From Xanthomonas fragariae (GTDB taxonomy: Bacteria; Pseudomonadota; Gammaproteobacteria; Xanthomonadales; Xanthomonadaceae), in NCBI RefSeq assembly GCF_900183975.1, contig NZ_LT853882.1, positions 2,907,501-2,971,500 on the forward strand: 64,000 nt of DNA, given 5' to 3'. Below the pieces are notes generated by a model. That model made no database searches. It was not told the DNA's origin and worked only from the letters and a program-made list of their open reading frames with translations. The stretch's first letter is position 1; each line of letters begins with the position of its first letter. Below are positions 1 through 8,747 of the stretch, in pieces. The position numbers and the translations under genes are program-made.

Positions 1-1066
1 TTCAATGTCGAACGCATCCAACCGCGAGTTGGTCTTGCTGCGCGTCCAGAACACGTCCATGTAGCCCTGCACGTTCGGGGTGAAATCGAAACTGCCGTGC
101 AGCGAGGCATTAGTGTGCTCGATCGGCGTAATCAGATACTGCGCGTCGTAGATGTTGTAGCTATCGGTGGCGGGTTGGTAGGGGCGGAATGCATCTTCGC
201 CCACCGGACCGGGCGGCACGCCATCGGCCGGAGTCAATCGACGTCCATCGGTCAGGAATGCACGGGTGTTGCTGCCGCGAATCTCACTGACCTGACCATC
301 GAGGTATTCCACCGCTTTTGCCGCATACTCGCGGTCGCGATTGAACACCGGATTCATCGAATTGCGGCTGAGCCCGAGGATCACCCCACCGCGGTCCCAG
401 GTCTTGCCCCATTCCACCCCGAGCGTGCGGCGATTCGCGTCGCCATGCGTGCTCTGCGCGTAATCCACCGTCGCCGCAAAGTGGTCGTACCTGTCCTTGA
501 GAATGATATTGACCACACCGCCGATCGCGTCGGACCCATACACCGACGAGGCGCCATCGGTGAGCACTTCCACCCGCTCCACCATTGATGCGGGAATCGC
601 GTTGACATCCACCCCCTGCGCCGATGCAACGCTGCTGGCGGGGCCGGACATGCGATGGCCGTTGACCAACACCAAGGTGCGCTCCGGCCCGAGATTGCGC
701 AATGACACTAGCGCGCGGCCATGGCTGAAACCGGAGTTGAGCGCGGGGCCGGACATGAAGCCGGCCATCATCGGCAAGCGCTGCAGCAATTGGCCTAGCG
801 TGTTCTGGCCGCTGTCCTCAATCCGCTGCCGGTCGATGACGACCACCGGACTGGCAGTCTCGACATCCACGCGTCGCAAATGGGTGCCGGTGACATTGAC
901 CTGATCCAGGGTCTGGGTTGCCTCGTCCGCGCTGTCGGCGCGCTGCTGCGCGGCAACCGGCAACCGGCAATGCCGTAAGCGCCAACGCGATAATCATCGC
1001 GCTGGCCAGCGTGGTGGTCTGCAAAGCAATGCACTTCGTTAGAACAGCGGAGCAGCTGGGCAACAT
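1..1066 (-). pseudogene. TonB-dependent receptor, 5' part, frameshifted in the signal peptide
   Basis: This is the N-terminal part of an outer-membrane TonB-dependent receptor; the gene runs off the left edge. From the ATG at 1066 the frame encodes a signal peptide (MLPSCSAVLTKC..., then a hydrophobic stretch ending LALTALPVAG). The mature frame then shows a classic plug domain with VNVTGTHLRR, TLVLVNGHRM, VERVEVLTDGASSVYGSDAI and GGVVNIILKD. The two parts lie in different frames. At about 951-966 the 7-mer GCCGGTT (minus strand) occurs twice in tandem, and removing one copy joins ALPVA to AQQRADSADEATQTLDQV in a single frame. As written, the product would stop early, so the receptor is probably off or null. 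A GAGG Shine-Dalgarno precedes the ATG. It lies downstream of, and on the same strand as, the glycosidase-like gene at 1528-3885, so import of a carbohydrate or peptide ligand is plausible. The family call is firm; the substrate is unknown. Confidence 0.85.
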
Positions 1067-1527
1067 AGGTAGTCCTCGTGCTTTCACAGGGGTACGGACC
1101 ACTTCCGCGCACGGTCGACCTACACCACCACAGCGCGAAGATGAGAGATTGATGACGAAAATAACGACGACACCAACACGCCGCATCGACGACATTCGTC
1201 AACAAAAGAGAAAACGCTACTCCCTCCTGAGAGCACGTGCCCGATGACTGACGGGCAACGCGAAAAAGTGTGCGACAAGGCCAGGATGCGGTCTTGACGA
1301 ATTTAGTCGGGCTACGTGCGGAAATTCACATGCTTGCGCCTGTTTGCCCGCCTGGGCGCGCCAGATGTAGATGTAGATGTAGAACAAGGTCGTTCACTGG
1401 CGAGATACGTCGGCAAGGCAGTGCACGTCGTTGGAAACTCAGCACCTGTAAAAAAACGGGAACCTTGCTTTATCGGCGTTTGGCGATGGAAGCACAGCGA
1501 CGTCCGATGATCAGCGTGCAGATGCCA
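1067..1527. other. 461-bp intergenic region
   Basis: I see no convincing gene here. It separates the 3' end of the glycosidase-like gene from the TonB receptor start, so it presumably carries the receptor's own promoter, which I could not place. It contains a short perfect tandem repeat, AGATGT three times at 1363-1380. Small ORFs in this interval have no recognisable domains. Confidence 0.5.
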
Positions 1528-3885
1528 TCACACATACCACGCCTGCACCCTCACCACTGCAGCACGACCCGGCAACGCTACGCGATCTGCATGCGGGCCT
1601 TGTGGGCGCGCGGGCCTACCGTCGATGAGCACGCGATCCAGCCGCGTGCCGGCCGGCGTGCGCAGCGTCAGCCACGTGCGTTTGGGTACCTGTTCCGGCA
1701 GCTGCACATCGGCGTCGATGCGGCGTGCATCTCTATCTGTGCACAACGTCAGCGTGACATTGCCCCAGCGGGTGGGCGCGGCACTGATACCCACTGCTGC
1801 GCCGCTGCCCAACCATGCACGCGGCACAGCGCGCGCAAGATACAACTGCTCGCCCGCGCTGTCGTCGCTGACCAGCATCCAGCGCAGCAGCAGCGGAATG
1901 GTCATCTGCGCCGGGATGCAGAACAACGGCATGCCGCCGGTGATGCCGCTGACCTCGCCGGCCGTCCAGCTGCCGCGCGTATGCACCTGGTAACGGTGCG
2001 CGTAGACAAACAACAGATACTCTTCGATGCGATCCAGCCGCAATAGCTGTTGCGCATAACCGTAGGAAATAAACCCGAGCAGATCGCGGCTGCCTGGTTC
2101 CGGCGGCCCGATATTGGCCACCACGCCGAGACTGGTGCCGCCATGCCCGCGCAGACAATCGATGACCAGGTTGGCCAACTCATCCGGCAACACGTCGGCC
2201 TGCAACAGCTCGGCATATGCGCGATGCGGCCATTGCTGTTCGCTGGGCTTTTCCTGCTGCAGTGATTGGCGGAAGGTCAGCTTGGTGCCGGGCAATGGGC
2301 CGACGTACGGTGGCGACAGATCGCGGCGCACGTTGGCGCGCAAGCTGGTCTGCAGGCCCGCACGCAACTGCTTTGCGCGGCGATGCCAGTCCGTTGCCAA
2401 GCCCGCGGCGCCGCCGAGCGTGCTCCACACTTGCGCGATGTCTTCCCAACCGCGGATCGCCAGCGCGCTGTTGGCGTAATACGGTTTCCACCATAGCGAT
2501 GGATCGGGAAACAGACAGGCATCCGATTCGTTCCAGCCGTGCAGCAGGCCATGACCATGCGCGCTGCGCGGCAATGCCAAAGCCTGGTCGTGCAGCTCAC
2601 ACAGCACCTGCGCGGTTGCCGCGATCTTGGGCAGCAAACGACGCAACCGCACTGCATCACCGGTGTAGCGCAGATAGCGCGCCAGTAGCGACAAGGTCAG
2701 CCCGCACTGCCCAACCTCTGGCCCGCGCATGTTCGGCAAGCCATCGTCCTGCACGAACGCATCGAAATAATTGTCGAGCACCGCGGCGGCCTGCGCGAAG
2801 CGGCCCCACTCCAGATTGGCGTAGAACGAACTGGTGAAGGTGTCCTGAAAGCCGTCGTACTCGTTGCCGTAATAGTCGCGCTCAACCGCACCGTATTTAG
2901 GGTAGTGGCCACCGGGCCGCACCACCAACTCGCGCGCGAACGCAAACTGCGCCATGTCGTTCCAGCTGGCATCGGGCAATTGCGCCTGCACGGTGCCGTC
3001 CAAGGCTTGCTGCCAATACGCCGTGAAATCAATCAACGCCGCATAGAATTGTTCTGCGGTAGCGGCGGTGCGCGACGGCGCAAATGCCGGGTAACTGTGC
3101 GTGTAATGCACTGCGACGATCTCGCCGCCGCGTACCTGCATCGTGCTGTGCCAGGTCTGCACCACAAAGCGATCATTGGCACGCACATCGGCAAACACCA
3201 GCACGTCGTACCAGGTGTCGGCGTGACCCTCGCGGCGCATCACCTTGCGCACCGCAGGCATCCAGCCGCCGAGCATGCCTTCCTCGCGCCGCTTGATCAG
3301 CGCCTCTTCGCCTAACTCGGCAAACGCATGCTCCGGGCGCGACGTGCGGCTGCGGCCGTTGGGCAGGATGGGCATGGTGTCCAGACCTTCACGGGTGCCG
3401 ACGAAGGTGGTCCACGGCCAGCGCCCGCCATTGTCCTTGGGGTCGAGCAACGAGGCCGGCGGCGGCGCCACGTCGCGCACCTGTGCCTCGTCCGGGTCGC
3501 CATCGCGCAGCAGACGGTCGGCGAGCAGATCGGCCTCGGCCATCGCCACCTCGGCCAGTGGCATGCCGAAATATGGCTTGCTCTCGGCTGGATATGCCGG
3601 CTCGGTGCGCTTGTCCAGCCGCAGCATGCCGCTGTCGGTCCACAACGTGAGCTGGCCTTGCGGGTGGTCGAGATGCTCGTAGACGGTCCAGTCCTGCTGC
3701 AGATGCCGAAAGCTGCAGAGCTTGCTACCGGCATGCGCAGCCGCGGGCAATGGTTCCAAGCGTGGGAGTACGGGCGCTGGCGGTGTGTTTGCAAGCGTAG
3801 CCGTGGCCGACGCCGCCATCGCGGCACCGGTGCCGACTGCCGCAGCCGCCGCCATGCCCTGATGCAGAAAGGTTCTACGGTCCAT
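1528..3885 (-). CDS. Tat-exported six-hairpin glycosidase-like protein
   Basis: A protein of 785 aa. The start at 3885 is chosen because it opens with a twin-arginine signal (MDRRTFLHQGMAAAAAVG) and has GAGGGCG just upstream; the same frame stays open 171 bases further upstream without sensible protein. The central and C-terminal parts carry aromatic, helix-rich repeats typical of (alpha/alpha)6 six-hairpin glycosidases, for example YYGNEYDGFQDTF, GLPNMRGPEVGQ, HGWNESDACLFPD and SWTAGEVSGITGG. The C-terminus looks like a small beta domain. I cannot assign a GH family, catalytic acids or a substrate from sequence alone. The setting (TonB receptor downstream, protease and hydroxyproline genes beyond) suggests plant wall polymer or glycoprotein degradation in the periplasm. 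Export by Tat is well supported; glycosidase activity is inference. Confidence 0.75.
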   Translation of the reverse strand: MDRRTFLHQGMAAAAAVGTGAAMAASATATLANTPPAPVLPRLEPLPAAAHAGSKLCSFRHLQQDWTVYEHLDHPQGQLTLWTDSGMLRLDKRTEPAYPAESKPYFGMPLAEVAMAEADLLADRLLRDGDPDEAQVRDVAPPPASLLDPKDNGGRWPWTTFVGTREGLDTMPILPNGRSRTSRPEHAFAELGEEALIKRREEGMLGGWMPAVRKVMRREGHADTWYDVLVFADVRANDRFVVQTWHSTMQVRGGEIVAVHYTHSYPAFAPSRTAATAEQFYAALIDFTAYWQQALDGTVQAQLPDASWNDMAQFAFARELVVRPGGHYPKYGAVERDYYGNEYDGFQDTFTSSFYANLEWGRFAQAAAVLDNYFDAFVQDDGLPNMRGPEVGQCGLTLSLLARYLRYTGDAVRLRRLLPKIAATAQVLCELHDQALALPRSAHGHGLLHGWNESDACLFPDPSLWWKPYYANSALAIRGWEDIAQVWSTLGGAAGLATDWHRRAKQLRAGLQTSLRANVRRDLSPPYVGPLPGTKLTFRQSLQQEKPSEQQWPHRAYAELLQADVLPDELANLVIDCLRGHGGTSLGVVANIGPPEPGSRDLLGFISYGYAQQLLRLDRIEEYLLFVYAHRYQVHTRGSWTAGEVSGITGGMPLFCIPAQMTIPLLLRWMLVSDDSAGEQLYLARAVPRAWLGSGAAVGISAAPTRWGNVTLTLCTDRDARRIDADVQLPEQVPKRTWLTLRTPAGTRLDRVLIDGRPARPQGPHADRVALPGRAAVVRVQAWYV

Positions 3886-4350
3886 AGTTGCGCCCTCAAA
3901 TGATCTACCCGGCATCCTGCGCGACTGCGCGCGCCGCGTCTTGTGACAGCCGTTTGGCGCGCATGCGGAACTCTGCACACAACCAAGCCCCCAGCGCGCC
4001 AATCGCTTTTTTGTGCATGCAGCGATGCCAGGCCGGTTATGAGCGCTCCGCATCACGCTGTCGCAGGGTCTGACTGGCGCACGTCATGCTGATGTTGCTG
4101 CGCAAACTTGCTGGTACGACGCAGCTGGTGTGGTCCACACGGATCGACGCAGCATCGCTTCGCATCGTAATCGGTCACGGGCGTCAACAGCGACCCATCC
4201 AGGCACGACATGGTGTTCAATGCGCCAGTGCTGTGCTGTTGTTGGTGGACAGGCTATCGTGGCGTCCTCTTACAGCACAACACGCAACATGTGCAATCGC
4301 ACACGCGTACATATCGCGTCCCTCTCACTATTGATGGAGTTCCACATCGC
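3886..4350. other. 465-bp divergent intergenic region
   Basis: It separates the Tat-exported protein (minus) from the sedolisin gene (plus), so both promoters should lie here. Open frames in it (for example 4210 onward, in frame with the sedolisin) lack family-like sequence. I could not identify clear -35/-10 pairs or operators. Confidence 0.45.
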
Positions 4351-5919
4351 ATGCATACGATTCTCGCTGGCAGTGAGCGCCACACCACGCCGTCCAGTGT
4401 CGAGGCCGGACCACCGCCGGTGGATGAGCGGCTGCGAGTGCTGCTGACAGTGCGTATGCCGGCATTGAATGCCGCTGCCGCCGTGCTGCTGCAACTGCCG
4501 GCCAACACCATGCCGGTTGCGTTTTCGCGCGCAGAGTTCAGCGAGCGCTTCGCTGCCAGTGCGGCGGATCTACAGGCGGTTGCCGACTTCGCGGCCAGCT
4601 ATGGATTGAAGGTCGAGCGCGCCCATGCAAACAGCGGCAATGTGATCCTGGAAGGAACCGTGCAGCAGTGCGAGGCGGCGTTTCAGGTTAGCTTGCGTGA
4701 GTACGTGCATGGCGCGATGCGTTATCGCGGCCGCACCGGCCCGGTGTCGATTCCGCAGGCGCTCGATGGCATCGTCACCGCCGTGCTCGGGCTGGATGCG
4801 CGTCCACAGGCGCAGACCTTGCCAAATGCACCGACACCGGCGCCCGCACCATCAACCCCCGCATCGCCCTCGTCCATCGCTAGTGGCCACGGTCCGACCG
4901 TGCAATACACACCCCCGCAGCTGGCGCAGTTGTACGGCTTCCCCGAGCATGACGGACACGGCCAATGCATCGGCATCATCGTGCTGGGCGGCGGCTATGC
5001 GCGCGAGCAGATGGCCGCCTACTTTGCGCAGCTACGCCTGCCGATGCCGGACATCGTGGATGTGCTTCTGCCCGGCGCTGACAATACGCTCGGTACCGGC
5101 AATGAAAATGCCGATATCGAAGCGCAGATAGATATCCAGATCGCCGGGGCAATTGCACCGGGCGCCAAGCTGGTGGTGTACTTCGCCCCCAATACAGACA
5201 ACGGTTTTCTGGAAGCGATTAATGCGGCCATCCACGACACCGAGCATTGCCCCGGCGTGATCGCCATCAGCTGGGGATTTACCGAATCGCAGTGGACGCC
5301 TCAGTCGCGCAAGGCATACGACTGCGCGTTTCAGGCAGCCGCACTACTGGGCGTCACCGTGTGCATCGCCGCGGGCGACGATGGCGCCAGCGACGGACAA
5401 CCGGGCTTGAATGTGTGCTTTCCCGCATCCAGCCCGTTTGTGCTCGCCTGCGGCGGCACGCGCCTGACCGTCACGGCAGACGGCGCCGACGAACAGGCGT
5501 GGTCGAAGGGTGGCGGCGGGCAAAGCAGAGTCTTCGCGCGCCCGGCCTGGCAAAAAGATCTGCTGTTGACCGATGAACATCATCGGCCCCAGCAACTGAG
5601 CATGCGCGGGGTGCCCGATGTGGCTGCCAACGCCGATGCGCAGACCGGCTACTACCTGTACATCAACGGACAGCCGGCGGTGATGGGCGGTACCAGTGCG
5701 GCCGCTCCGCTATGGGCGGCGTTACTGGCGCGTGTCTACGGTGTAAACCAGACGCAGCCCAGCTTTGTGGTGCCGCGCCTGTACGGGCAACCGGACGCCT
5801 TCCGCGACATCGTCGCGGGCGACAACGGTGGCTTCCGCGCGTCCACCGGATGGGATGCCAACACCGGCTTGGGCGTGCCCGACGGCGCTCGGTTGAAGGC
5901 ATTGTTGCAGAGAGCGTGA
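4351..5919 (+). CDS. Sedolisin (S53) pro-kumamolisin-type serine carboxyl peptidase
   Basis: An acid endopeptidase of family S53, 522 aa from the ATG at 4351. GGAG lies about 12 bases upstream; the frame is open from 4210, but that extension is not prodomain-like. Residues about 20-170 form the activation prodomain (VDERLRVLLTVRMP, NVILEGTVQQCEAAFQVSL), followed by an Ala/Pro-rich linker and the catalytic domain. The catalytic Glu and Asp are E257 and D261 (DIEAQID), the oxyanion Asp is D343 (AAGDDG) and the nucleophile is S449 in GGTSAAAP. A C-terminal calcium-site motif (FRDIVAGDNGG) is present. No obvious Sec signal is seen, though many sedolisins are secreted. It lies beside other putative extracellular degradative genes, which suggests protein turnover outside the cell at acidic plant apoplast pH. 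Confidence 0.92.
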   Translation: MHTILAGSERHTTPSSVEAGPPPVDERLRVLLTVRMPALNAAAAVLLQLPANTMPVAFSRAEFSERFAASAADLQAVADFAASYGLKVERAHANSGNVILEGTVQQCEAAFQVSLREYVHGAMRYRGRTGPVSIPQALDGIVTAVLGLDARPQAQTLPNAPTPAPAPSTPASPSSIASGHGPTVQYTPPQLAQLYGFPEHDGHGQCIGIIVLGGGYAREQMAAYFAQLRLPMPDIVDVLLPGADNTLGTGNENADIEAQIDIQIAGAIAPGAKLVVYFAPNTDNGFLEAINAAIHDTEHCPGVIAISWGFTESQWTPQSRKAYDCAFQAAALLGVTVCIAAGDDGASDGQPGLNVCFPASSPFVLACGGTRLTVTADGADEQAWSKGGGGQSRVFARPAWQKDLLLTDEHHRPQQLSMRGVPDVAANADAQTGYYLYINGQPAVMGGTSAAAPLWAALLARVYGVNQTQPSFVVPRLYGQPDAFRDIVAGDNGGFRASTGWDANTGLGVPDGARLKALLQRA

Positions 5920-6134
5920 TGTATGCGGCAGGTCGTGGCGTAACGCCGGGCAATTACCGACACCGCATCCGTTGGGGCAACCCCTGCCATTTGGCAATGT
6001 GACTTTTCGGCTGCGCCCGTCGCATGCCTGATCAGCCACACGTGTCGCATATACGCCGCTGCGTGTCGAACACGCGGCGGCGCTGTGGAGGCCAAACCCA
6101 CAAGGAACATAACACCGGCCGCGCCCGACGCGTC

Positions 6135-6431
6135 TCAGCTCAACACGTCCAGCAGGCTGCCAAGCATGTCGTCGGAGCGCCGCAACACGTTGGCGTTGGC
6201 CTGAAAGTCATTACGCGCCGACAGGCCTTCGACCAGATCGCTCGCCGGTGCCGATGGATCGGATGCGGCGCCTACCACGCTGGCCGCAACTCCGCCGTTG
6301 ACCTGTGTGCTGGCCGCAACCGATTGGCGCGGGCTGCCGTCCACCGGCTGGCGGGCCACATTTCTGGCGGCCACCTGCTGACTCAGCGCGGCAACCTGCA
6401 TTCCGGAACTGGCGATAGTGCTGATACTCAT
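6135..6431 (-). CDS. Small flagellar rod/hook C-terminus-like protein
   Basis: A 98-aa protein starting MSISTIASSGMQVAALSQQVAARNVA, with GGAGCC just before the ATG at 6431. The N-terminus resembles the start of flagellar rod and hook proteins, where an ALS..Q..ARNVAN-like heptad helix is typical. The C-terminus (GLSARNDFQANANVLRRSDDMLGSLLDVLS) resembles the conserved C-terminal helix of FlgC/FlgG/FlgE/FlgK. The middle is a short Ala/Val/Ser linker with no hook domain. It is therefore a 'tails only' flagellin-superfamily-like protein, isolated from any flagellar cluster. An IS5-family element sits about 50 bp upstream and probably separates it from its original promoter. Function unknown. Confidence 0.7.
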   Translation of the reverse strand: MSISTIASSGMQVAALSQQVAARNVARQPVDGSPRQSVAASTQVNGGVAASVVGAASDPSAPASDLVEGLSARNDFQANANVLRRSDDMLGSLLDVLS

Positions 6432-6482
6432 GGTGGCTCCGGTGCAGAAACTACGAAATAACCGATGACGCTCGCTTGCTAA

Positions 6483-7638
6483 GGAAGGTCTGAACAACGC
6501 ACCAGACCTCTAAAATTCGAGCCTGCTGCGTGCCAATAGCGCACAGAGTTGATGCGTACGATACGATTTCTACGGTTTCTTGCGGCGTTGGCTGGCGCCA
6601 GGCAGCATTATCCCCTGGCCGGCAGCAACTGCCGGCGCACCATCCACAGATTGGATAGTGCGAACAGGGTCAGCACATGCGCGGTGTTCTTGGCCAGGCC
6701 GCGATAGCGGACCTTGGTGTAGCCAAACTGGCGTTTGATCACGCGGAATGGATGCTCCACCTTCGCACGCACACTTGCTTTGAAGTATTCCCAACGTTCT
6801 TCCTGGCGGCGCTCGCGTTTGTTGCCAATGGCTTGAATCGTCGAACGCTTGGCGGCAATGAAAAAACCAGCCTTGCAGGTCTGCAGTTCTTCGCGTTTGT
6901 CCGCACCGGTGTAGCCGCTGTCGCCGAACACACTGTCTTCTTTGCCGTGCAGCAATGCGTGGGTCACCGTGACATCGGCCACATTGGCAGCCGTACAACG
7001 GACGTGGTGCACCAGCCCGGAAAACTCATCCACGCCGATGGGTGCCTTCATCCCGAAATACCACTGATTGCCTTTCTTGGTCTGATGCATTTCAGGGTCG
7101 CGCGCGCGGTCGGCGTTCTTGGTCGAACTGGGCGCAGCGATCAGGGTTGCATCGACGATCGTGCCGGACCGCAGGCTCTGACCCTTGCGCACCAGATCCG
7201 CGTTGACGGCCTCCAGCATCCGCGCTGCAAGGCCATGGGTTTCCAGCAAGCGGCGAAAGTTGAGAATCGTGGTCTCGTCGGGAACATTGTCCAAACCGCC
7301 GAGCCGGGCAAAACGGCGCAAGGTCCGGATCTCGTGCAACGCTTCTTCCATCGCCGGATCGCTCAACGCATACCACTGCTGCAGCAAATGAATCCGCAAC
7401 ATCGTCGCCAGTGCGTACGGCTGTCGACCAGGCCGCCCCGACACCGGATAGTGCGGCGCGATCAGTCCGAGCAAATGCCTCCACGGAACCACCTGCTCCA
7501 TCTCGGCCAGGAAGATCTCGCGGCGAGTCTGCTTGCGCTTGCCCAAACCTTCAGCGTCACCGAACGTCAGTTGCATGGATGACTCCTCAACGTAGGTGTG
7601 TAGTGTCGCGCATTTGAAGTGCGTTGTTCAGAGGTTCC
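6483..7638 (-). mobile_element. IS5-family insertion sequence, copy 1 (intact)
   Basis: A 1156-bp element with imperfect terminal inverted repeats: the left end starts GGAAGGTCTGAACAACGCAC, and the right end read inward starts GGAACCTCTGAACAACGCAC. It is flanked by a perfect 4-bp target duplication CTAA (6479-6482 and 7639-7642), matching the YTAR targets usual for this family. It carries one full-length transposase on the minus strand. It is a near-identical, inverted copy of the element at 8748-9902. Confidence 0.93.
6608..7576 (-). CDS. IS5-family transposase (copy 1)
   Basis: A 322-aa DDE transposase. It has the N-terminal DUF772-type domain (PVSGRPGRQPYALATMLRIHLLQQ) and a catalytic domain with the first Asp in SGTIVDATLI, the second in VFGDSGYTGADKREE, and the C-terminal Y-R-E-K type signature around VEHPFRVIKRQFGYTKVR. 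It is full length and uninterrupted, so it could supply transposase in trans to the damaged second copy 1.2 kb away. Confidence 0.95.
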   Translation of the reverse strand: MQLTFGDAEGLGKRKQTRREIFLAEMEQVVPWRHLLGLIAPHYPVSGRPGRQPYALATMLRIHLLQQWYALSDPAMEEALHEIRTLRRFARLGGLDNVPDETTILNFRRLLETHGLAARMLEAVNADLVRKGQSLRSGTIVDATLIAAPSSTKNADRARDPEMHQTKKGNQWYFGMKAPIGVDEFSGLVHHVRCTAANVADVTVTHALLHGKEDSVFGDSGYTGADKREELQTCKAGFFIAAKRSTIQAIGNKRERRQEERWEYFKASVRAKVEHPFRVIKRQFGYTKVRYRGLAKNTAHVLTLFALSNLWMVRRQLLPARG

Positions 7639-7811
7639 CTAACCGACCAGCGCACTCGCCGCTGGCAATCACCTCGCTCTTACCACAACCAGCACACGTG
7701 GTGAGCGTTTGCGACGCGAATAGAGCGGGCAGACAGAAACCGCGGTCCACATGTGCCACCTACCGATTCCAACCACGCCCGTCTCACCGCCGCGCACTCA
7801 CTTTACTCACA

Positions 7812-8747
7812 TCAATAGCTGCCCACCCGCACGCGCAGCACTACAGGCATCTCGCCCGCTGCATCCACGCGGCCGAAGTTGAGGCCGTAGTCGGTCTGGT
7901 CGCCGTTGAGCTGTTTTTCCATCTGCCAGCGTCCATCAACATACTGCACCTGCTCCACGCGCAACAATTGTCCATGCTTGGTATCGGCCGCATCGCGGAA
8001 AAATTCAATGCGTGCAGCCATGCCGGTAACCAAAAATTCCTCCGGCCCCAGTTGGGCCACAAGCAGCCGACCGGCGTGGTCGTCGTTGCCGGGCAGAATC
8101 GCCGGGGCATCGCCCCAGAGCGGAGCCCCAAAGGAGATCTTGGCCTGCCAATCGCCGAAGCGCAACGTGCGTTGCGGCGCACCGGGTTGCTCGGCCACCG
8201 CCTGCAGCCGGCCGTCGAAGGCGGCCTGGGCGATGATGCGCTGCATCGGCGCCAGCAGATTGAAGTTGACCGCATGCGCCGCCATCGCGGCACGGTTGGC
8301 GTCGCTATCGGGATTGCCGTCGATGCCAAATACCGAAAAACCTACCCCACCCTGCCCCAGCACATGGAATAGATATGGCGCGGTCGCCGCTTCGAAGCCG
8401 GTTTCCGATACCCATGCAGGATTGTCCGGCCGCGCGTACTGACCGATGACCTTGGTGTATTCGTTGTAATCGTTGGTGTAGATGTCGGTGCCGATAAAGT
8501 CGATCGATGGCGTGGCCGCGCGCCACAGCGTGAACATGTTGACCGTCGCACCGCCGGACGGATAATCCAGCCCCGGATAGCGCTTGCCCTTGTAGCGCAG
8601 CCAGGTGTTGACGTAGAGCGGCAACGGATACGCACGCTTGCCGGCGGCGGCCACCTGTTCGATATACGCGGCGGTCGCATGCGCATTGAAGGCTTCAGCA
8701 GCCTCGGCGCCGAACAGTTGCTGCCAGCTGCCCCGCGGTTTGCCTAG
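7812..8747 (-). pseudogene. GH35-like beta-galactosidase, C-terminal half (split by IS)
   Basis: This is the 3' half of the gene whose 5' half is at 9903-10608. In frame from the IS boundary it reads GKPRGSWQQLFGAEAAEAF and continues to the stop at 7812 (LRVRVGSY). It holds the region expected to carry the catalytic nucleophile (PAWVSETGFEAA) and a C-terminal beta domain. An ATG at 8654 could start a truncated product, but it would lack the acid/base glutamate. The orientation and reading frame are continuous with the 5' half once the IS and one target copy are removed. Confidence 0.88.

Noticed and set aside
1363-1380. AGATGT triple repeat as a phase-variable tract
   Set aside because: It is intergenic, only three units long and a multiple of three; no gene depends on it.
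7639-8747. Inverted segment between the two IS copies
   Set aside because: The galactosidase halves are collinear and in frame in the current orientation, so no inversion has occurred in this assembly.
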